Below are positions 57,918-64,000 of a DNA stretch of 64,000 nucleotides, one piece after another (position 1 is the stretch's first letter; every line of letters begins with the position of its first letter). The translations under genes were made by a program, and so were the position numbers. Under the pieces are notes generated by a model. The model was not told the DNA's origin and did not search any database. It saw only the letters and a list, made by a program, of their open reading frames with translations. Source of the DNA: an uncultured Gammaproteobacteria bacterium (GTDB lineage Bacteria > Pseudomonadota > Gammaproteobacteria > PS1 > Pseudothioglobaceae); assembly GCA_902606745.1 (NCBI GenBank), contig CACLHR010000003.1:1-64000 (forward strand), given 5' to 3'.

Positions 57918-59144
57918 TTAGAAGTTCCCTACTAAAACCTTTTTTATTTTTCCCATAACGCCATTTCTTCCCTTTGACATTACGAAATCGACTTGAGGTA
58001 AGTCTTCCTGATGCAACAAAAGTCCAATCGAACTCACATATCGATGGTCCATAAGGATTGTTTCTAGACCTGAAATTCGATCACGTTGTACGACGCCTAT
58101 TTTAGTTCGTCGGGTGAAGAATTCTCTTACAAGCTCTTCACATCCTAAGGCCTGTGCTCCACCACCACACAAAACAAAACCCGATTTAATATTTGCCTCT
58201 AAATTGTGGTGTTTTAGTTCATTTTTCAATGTTGATAGAATATCCGAATATGCCTCTTCAATGACTTCTGATAATTGAAGACTAGAGAGTTGATGAGACT
58301 CCTTATTAGTTGTAGCCTGCACAAATTCGACAAACTGTTCATCCTCCATGACCGATGATTTAGCAAAACCATAATCCTCTTTTAGTCTCCTCGCTTCCTC
58401 AAATGAAGTATCAAAAGCAAACGCAATTTCCTGTGTGATGTAATCACCACCTATTGAAATAATACCACTACGAACAATACCTTCCTCCTGAAAAACAGAG
58501 TAGCTAGTAACGCCAGCTCCAAAATCAATCAGGCAAACACCGCCATCCTTCTCTTCTTGACTTAGTAGTGCTTCAGAATTTGCAATCGGGTCAAGCACAA
58601 TTCTATCTACCATTAAGTCACACTTCTTCAAGCAGTTTTCAATATTTCTCACGCTTGCACTTGAAACAGTCACAATGTGCACTTTGGATTCAAGAACTTC
58701 TGCTTCCATATCCTCAGGATTGTCAACAATAATTTCTTCGTCAATGATAAATTTCTTCTTTATGGTGTGTAGTTTTTCCTTGTTCGTAGGAGTGGATATT
58801 GCACTTGCAGACTCAAGTACCTTATTGACATCATCTGAAGTAACGACATCATGAATTGGAACTCTGCCATAGCCATCACTACAGGTAAGGTGAATATCTG
58901 AGAGATTGACACGAACCAATCCTATTTCTAAACCAAAACTCTTATGAGTTTGATCTAAGGCCTTTGAAATTGCACGTGAAAGAGGGTCGATTGAAGAAAT
59001 TGAGCCCTTCCTAACACCATCAGAGGGACTAATATTATGTCCAATAATGCGTAATCTATCACCATCTTCTTTTTCAGCGACCAATACGACAATCTTGTCT
59101 GTCCCAACATCAATACTAGCTATATAATCGTTTCTGCCAGCCAT
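57918..59144 (-). CDS. ftsA: Cell division protein FtsA
   Basis: Actin-like ATPase that tethers FtsZ to the membrane and recruits division proteins. The nucleotide-binding elements are SIDVGTDKIVVLVAE, CLIDFGAGVTSYSVF and VLCGGGAQALGCEEL. The 1C subdomain, unique to FtsA, spans about residues 85-165, and a C-terminal amphipathic helix (VMGKIKKVLVGNF) would bind the membrane. The length of 408 aa is normal and no disruption is visible. Upstream is dusA, not ftsQ; downstream is lpxC, not ftsZ. Confidence 0.95.
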   Translation of the reverse strand: MAGRNDYIASIDVGTDKIVVLVAEKEDGDRLRIIGHNISPSDGVRKGSISSIDPLSRAISKALDQTHKSFGLEIGLVRVNLSDIHLTCSDGYGRVPIHDVVTSDDVNKVLESASAISTPTNKEKLHTIKKKFIIDEEIIVDNPEDMEAEVLESKVHIVTVSSASVRNIENCLKKCDLMVDRIVLDPIANSEALLSQEEKDGGVCLIDFGAGVTSYSVFQEEGIVRSGIISIGGDYITQEIAFAFDTSFEEARRLKEDYGFAKSSVMEDEQFVEFVQATTNKESHQLSSLQLSEVIEEAYSDILSTLKNELKHHNLEANIKSGFVLCGGGAQALGCEELVREFFTRRTKIGVVQRDRISGLETILMDHRYVSSIGLLLHQEDLPQVDFVMSKGRNGVMGKIKKVLVGNF

Positions 59145-59179
59145 AATTAGTTAATAAAAGAGAAACATTTGTAACGAAA

Positions 59180-59207
59180 ATTTTACCAAACTATTGAGAC
59201 CATCCAA
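59180..59207 (-). promoter_or_regulatory. Sigma-70 promoter for ftsA-lpxC
   Basis: On the minus strand TTGGAT (59207-59202) and TAAAAT (59185-59180) with a 16-nt spacer, 35 nt before the ftsA ATG. Supports ftsA-lpxC as an independent unit. Confidence 0.5.
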
Positions 59208-59218
59208 ACACTGTTCAA

Positions 59219-60172
59219 TTATTTTTTTATAAATTCCAACCACTCATCTAAGTGACCTAATTCAACCGACTTGCCACTTAATAAGCGACGAAAAAATTTT
59301 GCATTATTTTGACCATGATATAGGCCTAATATATGACGAGTCATTGCTCTGATTGGTACGCCCTCTTTGAGTTGCTTTTTAATATAGCTCATATAATCGA
59401 CAAGAACTTGCTCTCGAGTTCTGGAATTAGTTTTTTTACCAAAAACCTTGCTGTCAATATCTGCCAATAGATATGGTTGATGATAAATTGCCCTACCCAG
59501 CATCACACCATCAACATGACCGAGATGTTTGACAATCTCACTATATTTAGTAATTCCTCCATTCAAGGTTATTTTGAGTTGAGGAAAGTCCTTCTTGAGT
59601 TGATATACCCAAGGATAGTTTAAGGGTGGTATGGTACGGTTTTCTTTAGGACTTAAGCCCTGAAGCCAAGCCTTACGAGCATGTATGATGAAATGCTTAC
59701 AACCCTTTTCATGAATTCGGAATACAAAGTCACTGAGCTGATCGTAAGTCTCCATATCGTCGATTCCAATTCTACTTTTAACACTAACCGGTATGTCACT
59801 TATATCAATCATGCTTTCAACACAAGATGCCACTAGGTCAGGCTCTTTCATTAGGCAAGCACCAAAGCTACCGGAGAATACCCTGTCAGAGGGACAACCG
59901 ACGTTTATGTTAACCTCGTCATAACCCCACTGTTTTGCGATTTGAGCACATTGGGCCATTTCTTTTGGGTTAGATCCTCCCAGCTGAAGAACCAATGGAT
60001 GTTCTCTGGAGTTATAGTCTAGTAATCGATTCTTGTCGCCTCTCAAGATGGCCTTTGAGGTAATCATCTCGGTATAGAGCTGGGTAAATGAGCTAAGTAG
60101 GCGAAAAAAATAACGGCAATGCCTATCGGTCCAATCCATCATTGGTGCTACTGAAACTGCACGAGGATCCAT
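59219..60172 (-). CDS. dusA: tRNA-dihydrouridine synthase A
   Basis: FMN-dependent tRNA uridine reductase acting on the D-loop (U20/20a). It begins MDPRAVSVAPMMDWTDRHCR. The catalytic Cys is in NINVGCPSDRVFSGSFGACLM, and VSVKSRIGIDD and FIIHARKAWLQGLSPKENR are DusA-type. The ATG at 60172 forms a TGATG overlap with the pncC stop, and gives 317 aa; an in-frame TTG one codon upstream is less likely. Confidence 0.94.
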   Translation of the reverse strand: MDPRAVSVAPMMDWTDRHCRYFFRLLSSFTQLYTEMITSKAILRGDKNRLLDYNSREHPLVLQLGGSNPKEMAQCAQIAKQWGYDEVNINVGCPSDRVFSGSFGACLMKEPDLVASCVESMIDISDIPVSVKSRIGIDDMETYDQLSDFVFRIHEKGCKHFIIHARKAWLQGLSPKENRTIPPLNYPWVYQLKKDFPQLKITLNGGITKYSEIVKHLGHVDGVMLGRAIYHQPYLLADIDSKVFGKKTNSRTREQVLVDYMSYIKKQLKEGVPIRAMTRHILGLYHGQNNAKFFRRLLSGKSVELGHLDEWLEFIKK

Positions 60173-60642
60173 CAAAGCCTAAAAGAGAGCTGTTTCAAAG
60201 CGTACGAAACGCTCTGAGACACAATGTTTGCTCTGTCGCCAGAAAATAGTTTTGTAGTGGTACTCGTTTTGCCATCATAGGAAAAACCAAAACATACCAT
60301 ACCTACAGGTTTTTCAGGTGTTCCGCCAGTAGGACCTGCCACTCCAGTAATTGATATCGCAACATCGCTATGAGATTTAACGGTCACACCGATCACCATT
60401 TCGAGAGCAACTTGTTCACTGACAGAACCATAAGTTTTAATTGTTTGAATATTGACACCAAGCATCTCAACCTTTGATGAATTACTATAAGTTATATAAC
60501 CACTATCAAAATAAGAAGAGGCGCCAGGAATTCTAGTAAAAGCATTAGATAGAGAACCACCAGTGCAAGACTCAGCCACAGAGATTGTCAAGCCGTTGGC
60601 TATTAATAGCTCTGATAATTCTCGCGCTTCAGTTGACAACAT
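60172..60642 (-). CDS. pncC: Nicotinamide-nucleotide amidohydrolase (PncC/CinA C-terminal)
   Basis: 156-aa stand-alone CinA C-terminal domain that deamidates NMN in pyridine recycling. The signature SVAESCTGGSLSNAFTRIPGAS is followed by ISITGVAGPTGGTPEKPVGMVC. Its ATG overlaps the pepN stop by 1 nt. recA, its common neighbour, is absent. Confidence 0.93.
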   Translation of the reverse strand: MLSTEARELSELLIANGLTISVAESCTGGSLSNAFTRIPGASSYFDSGYITYSNSSKVEMLGVNIQTIKTYGSVSEQVALEMVIGVTVKSHSDVAISITGVAGPTGGTPEKPVGMVCFGFSYDGKTSTTTKLFSGDRANIVSQSVSYALKQLSFRL

Positions 60643-63167
60643 TAGATCTTACCTTCTAGTGCAATGTGAACAATTTCATAAACATTCTTTGAAAGGTTAT
60701 CTACTTCGCTGATGGTTTTAAGTTCAACCTCTTGGAGTTTAGAGTAGTGAGACGTAAATCGCCTCCAGTGATTAAAGACACTTGCAAACCTTGCTGCAAT
60801 TTGTGGATTCAATGAGTCCAATTCAAGAATCACTTCAGTCATCAACTGATAACCTTCTCGGCAGTGGAACTGGATGTGATTTTGAGCAAATGCACCTAAC
60901 AATGAGCGCACCCTATTTGGATTTTTCATCGTGAACAGTTTATGACTCATAAGCTTTCTAATTCCTGCCACAGAAACACTAGGCGATATACTCTGCGCAC
61001 TAAACCATCTATCAACAGTTTGGGTGTCTTCACGGTAAAGTTCATAAAAACGCTCGATCACTTCCTTCTGGTAAGGATTATGGTTTTCTAAAAGTGCCTG
61101 AAAAGATGACAATTGATCGCTCATACATTTGGCATGATTGAACTGTTTATAGGCCAATTCATATTCACCACTCTTCACTAAATAAGACAGACATCTATTT
61201 TTTAAAGCACGCTCACCGATTGATTGGGTAGATAAATCAAAAATCTTGTTATGATTCAATTCTTCATATTTGCTTAGTAAAAACTCTTCTAAATACTTAA
61301 TAACACAGAAGTTAACATTTTCACGTTTTTGATTGACCTCTGCGACATTAATTTTCCCAACACTTTGGTGAATGATACGTTCTGACGGCAATGTCATCAT
61401 CTCGGAAAGCAAGGCTAAGTCAGATTCCTCCTGAAGGAGTTTTTTTAGCATTTCAAAGAGGCTTTTCTGATCAATCTTTTCTGGCGTTAAAATATAATCT
61501 AACCATAGACCTTGGATATTGTGCCAACGATTATAAGGATCAGTGTCGTTAGCACATAAATAAAGTTTATCGCTAACTGTTAGCTTAGAGTTAAACTTGA
61601 TGGGAGCAGATAAACCTCTAAACCAAGAGGGTGTTGGCTTTTGCTTTATGTCATCAAATTCAAAAGTCTTTTCTAATTCATCGATAAGAATCATGCCAGA
61701 TGCGACTTCGCCACCGTTTTCATCTAGCAATCCAAATGCATTTGGCATAATGAAAGGCTCTTGCTGATTTTTTTGAATAAAAGTGACTCGATAAATTTTC
61801 GAATCTGAATCATACTCATCAATTACTTCAACTTCGGGCGTTCCTGATTTGCTATACCAAGACATGAATGGCTCAAAATTGAAGTCATTCGCGTCCGCCA
61901 TACTCCCCACAAAGTCATCAATGGTGACTGCATCTCCGTCGTGACGGTGAAAATATAACTGCATACCTTTTTGGAATCCCTCCTCCCCAAGTATTGTGTG
62001 AATCATACGGATTACTTCTGCACCCTTTTCGTAAACGGTTGCAGTATAAAAGTTATCCATTGAAATATAGGATTCTGGTCTTACAGGATGGGCCATAGGG
62101 CCTGAGTCCTCGGCAAATTGATAGGTCTTCAAAGCAACTACATCTTTGATTCGTTGTATCGCTCGTGAACGGATGTCTGAAGAAAATTCTTGGTCTCTGA
62201 ATACTGTCAATCCCTCTTTTAAACTTAACTGAAACCAGTCACGGCAAGTGACACGATTACCTGTCCAGTTATGAAAATACTCATGACCAATAATTGACTC
62301 AATTCTAATAAAGCCCTCATCTACAGTTGTCTCTTGGTTAGCCAAAATGCAATCGGAATTAAAAATATTTAACCCCTTATTCTCCATAGCACCGGAATTA
62401 AAATCGTCCACAGCGACAATCATATAAATATCTAAATCATAGCTAAGATTAAATCTCTCTTCCTCCCATGCAAAGGCTTTTTTAAGTGACGCCATCGCAA
62501 ACTCAGTCTTGTGCATGTTGTGTGCTTCAACATAGAGCCTCAGATCAACCTTTCTGCCTGTTGCCGTTGTGTAGCTGTCTTGCAGGTAGTCTAATTTGCC
62601 TGCTACCAAAGCGAACAGATAGCAGGGCTTTGGTGCTGGATCATGCCAGATAGCATGAGAATTGGACTCTTCAACTAGATTACCGTTACTAAGCAGTATA
62701 GGGTAATGATTCCTGTTTGCTTTGATTTTGGTAGTAAAAACACTTAGAATGTCTGGCCTATCAAGATAATAGGTTATCTGTCGAAATCCATGAGCCTCGC
62801 ACTGAGTACAGAAGTTGCCACTCGACTGATAGAGACCGTTAAGATTAGTGTTACTTTCAGGATGAATACGAACTGTTGTTTCTAAAATGAAACTATCGGG
62901 CGGTTCAACTAACAATAAACCGTCATCTTTGAGTTCATGGTTTGCCCTTGTACCATTTATTTCGATTGACAGCAATTCTAGAGACTCACCATTAAGAAAG
63001 AGTTCTTTTGGTGTCTTACTAACCTTAGGATTTTTATAAAAAGAAATTCGAGAAGAGATGATTGTTTCATAGTCTTTCAGTTCAAACTCAAGCTTGGTAG
63101 TTTTGATCAGGTGAGAGCTTGGTGTGTAATCTTTTCGATAAATTGGTTGTGGCTTTAAATCGTTAAT
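60642..63167 (-). CDS. pepN: Aminopeptidase N, apparent ATT start
   Basis: Zinc M1 aminopeptidase (841 aa with the start chosen here). GAMEN lies near residues 259-263 and the zinc motif HEYFHNW near 295-301, with KEGLTVFRDQEF providing the third ligand. Conserved N-terminal sequence continues upstream of the first conventional start (TTG at 62975): the frame reads KPQPIYRKDY and ELFLNGESLELL, matching the start of PepN. No ATG, GTG or TTG occurs there. The ATT at 63167-63165, 7 nt after AGGAG (63179-63175), fits best. It overlaps uppP by 13 nt. Confidence 0.88.
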   Translation of the reverse strand: MNDLKPQPIYRKDYTPSSHLIKTTKLEFELKDYETIISSRISFYKNPKVSKTPKELFLNGESLELLSIEINGTRANHELKDDGLLLVEPPDSFILETTVRIHPESNTNLNGLYQSSGNFCTQCEAHGFRQITYYLDRPDILSVFTTKIKANRNHYPILLSNGNLVEESNSHAIWHDPAPKPCYLFALVAGKLDYLQDSYTTATGRKVDLRLYVEAHNMHKTEFAMASLKKAFAWEEERFNLSYDLDIYMIVAVDDFNSGAMENKGLNIFNSDCILANQETTVDEGFIRIESIIGHEYFHNWTGNRVTCRDWFQLSLKEGLTVFRDQEFSSDIRSRAIQRIKDVVALKTYQFAEDSGPMAHPVRPESYISMDNFYTATVYEKGAEVIRMIHTILGEEGFQKGMQLYFHRHDGDAVTIDDFVGSMADANDFNFEPFMSWYSKSGTPEVEVIDEYDSDSKIYRVTFIQKNQQEPFIMPNAFGLLDENGGEVASGMILIDELEKTFEFDDIKQKPTPSWFRGLSAPIKFNSKLTVSDKLYLCANDTDPYNRWHNIQGLWLDYILTPEKIDQKSLFEMLKKLLQEESDLALLSEMMTLPSERIIHQSVGKINVAEVNQKRENVNFCVIKYLEEFLLSKYEELNHNKIFDLSTQSIGERALKNRCLSYLVKSGEYELAYKQFNHAKCMSDQLSSFQALLENHNPYQKEVIERFYELYREDTQTVDRWFSAQSISPSVSVAGIRKLMSHKLFTMKNPNRVRSLLGAFAQNHIQFHCREGYQLMTEVILELDSLNPQIAARFASVFNHWRRFTSHYSKLQEVELKTISEVDNLSKNVYEIVHIALEGKI

Positions 63168-63949
63168 AATAGTGCTCCTAATAATAGTCTGTAAATGACG
63201 AATGGTAGTAATCCAATTCTTTCAACTAGTCGGATAAATAAAACAATCGTTGAGTAGGCAGTAATTGCCGAGATAATGAATCCTAATAACAGTAACGACC
63301 AGTCAAAGTTGTCTACTTGATTAGCTAAATCAAATGTCTTTATAATCATTGCAATCGCAATCACAGGGATTGACAATAAAAAGGAAAACTTAACTGATAG
63401 AGACCTAGACAACCCAATTAAAAGTGCTGCGGTGATGGTAATACCAGAGCGAGATGTACCGGGTATCAAAGCCAAAGCCTGAAAACATCCGATAATTAAA
63501 ATGTCAGAGCCTCTAATGACCTCACGACTGTGGCCAAGAAAACGATTTAACCAGTCAGAGAAACCCAACATGAAGCCGAAAAAAATTGTCGCAAATGCTA
63601 TTACTTCAATTGTTCTTAAGTTAAGCTCAATACTATCTTTAAAAATAATTCCTGCCAACCCTACCGGAATTGTTCCCAATAAAACACCCCAAGCAAGCAA
63701 CGCCTCTCCTTCCATTTTTTTTGTGTATATTGAACTGATGAAGTCTTGACACATTACAATCAAATTATTGCGATAGTAGTAAATGATTGCACATAGCGTT
63801 CCAAAATGAAGGACAACATCAAAAGCCAACCCTTGGTCCTGCCAAGCGAATAATTTTGGCAATAATACTAGGTGTGCTGAAGAAGATATTGGCAAAAACT
63901 CAGTTAAACCCTGAATCAGCGATAGAGTGATTGTTTGCAAAATATCCAT
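63155..63949 (-). CDS. uppP: Undecaprenyl-diphosphatase UppP (BacA)
   Basis: Recycles undecaprenyl diphosphate for peptidoglycan and other glycans. 264-aa membrane protein with the two active-site motifs QGLTEFLPISSSAHLVLLP (near the N-terminus) and PGTSRSGITITAALLIGLSR. About eight membrane segments. Head of a uppP-pepN-pncC-dusA run; its stop overlaps pepN. Confidence 0.96.
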   Translation of the reverse strand: MDILQTITLSLIQGLTEFLPISSSAHLVLLPKLFAWQDQGLAFDVVLHFGTLCAIIYYYRNNLIVMCQDFISSIYTKKMEGEALLAWGVLLGTIPVGLAGIIFKDSIELNLRTIEVIAFATIFFGFMLGFSDWLNRFLGHSREVIRGSDILIIGCFQALALIPGTSRSGITITAALLIGLSRSLSVKFSFLLSIPVIAIAMIIKTFDLANQVDNFDWSLLLLGFIISAITAYSTIVLFIRLVERIGLLPFVIYRLLLGALLLTI

Positions 63950-63958
63950 AGTTAATTT

Positions 63959-64000
63959 TTAAAGCTTGTTTAAAAGATTCTGCTCTCTGAAACCATCCAA
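63959..64000 (-). CDS. C-terminal end of an unidentified gene
   Basis: In the last 42 nt one minus-strand frame is open up to the window edge and ends LDGFREQNLLNKL then TAA, 9 nt before uppP. The length is too short to identify. It could be the tail of the gene upstream of uppP or chance. Confidence 0.3.
   Translation of the reverse strand: MDGFREQNLLNKL

Overview
This is an AT-rich, gene-dense stretch of a gammaproteobacterial chromosome. The protein set (HflKC, LptD/SurA, LptF, RodA/DacA, homodimeric AceE, the IlvB-IlvN-IlvC-PssA-LeuA order, FtsA-LpxC, PepN) and the small compact operons suggest a streamlined marine gammaproteobacterium. A SUP05/Thioglobus-like (GSO) lineage is a reasonable guess, because of the base composition, the DmdA-like enzyme and the absence of ftsZ next to ftsA, but nothing here proves it. 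No insertion sequence, prophage, CRISPR array, tRNA or rRNA was found. The only structural RNA gene recognised is the small SRP RNA.

Layout: 1-1.7 kb (minus) hflK-hflC. 2-8.7 kb (plus) lptD-surA-rlmB, then DUF177-rpmF-plsX-fabH. 8.7-17.6 kb (minus) gltX-AEC transporter, trxA-rho, and lptF-queF-pcnB-SDR-xseB-ispA, with many 1-22 nt overlaps. 17.7-29.2 kb (plus) Mth938-like-rodA-dacA-dat, SRP RNA, dnaX-ybaB-recR, valS-ygiM, guaB. 29.2-30.7 kb (minus) 2OG-Fe(II) oxygenase plus methyltransferase. 30.8-35.2 kb (plus) pnp with a structured leader, then an N-formylglutamate-amidohydrolase-like/YbdK-like ligase pair. 35.2-39.5 kb (minus) rseC, aceE, MFS. 39.6-43 kb (plus) phosphomannomutase, DmdA-like demethylase, DJ-1-like protein and a 22-residue membrane peptide gene. 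43-47.6 kb mixed accessory genes (GNAT, aromatic amino acid decarboxylase, VOC, DUF2007, mgtE, hpf). 47.7-50 kb (plus) argD-argF behind a leader with an intrinsic terminator. 50-64 kb (minus) uppP-pepN-pncC-dusA, ftsA-lpxC, ilvB-ilvN-ilvC-pssA-leuA, a HolD-like gene and queH.

The most notable signals lie outside ordinary gene calls: (1) a previously unlisted leucine-rich leader peptide with mutually exclusive hairpins between pssA and leuA; (2) a short Arg-containing ORF and a strong terminator just ahead of argD-argF; (3) pepN has no ATG/GTG/TTG start for its conserved N-terminus and appears to begin at an ATT behind a good Shine-Dalgarno; (4) ftsA runs directly into lpxC with no ftsZ; (5) an A9 slippery run in dnaX at the gamma/tau boundary, with stops close by in both other frames; (6) a 22-codon membrane-peptide gene with its own promoter and ribosome binding site.

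Functionally, most of the window is housekeeping: envelope biogenesis (LptD, SurA, LptF, LpxC, UppP, RodA, DacA, PssA), translation and RNA metabolism (RlmB, L32, Rho, Pnp, PcnB, GltX, ValS, DusA, QueF, QueH), replication and repair (DnaX, YbaB, RecR, XseB) and biosynthesis of branched-chain amino acids, arginine and purines. The accessory genes (DmdA-like, decarboxylase, oxygenase/methyltransferase pair, YbdK pair) hint at use of marine organic compounds.
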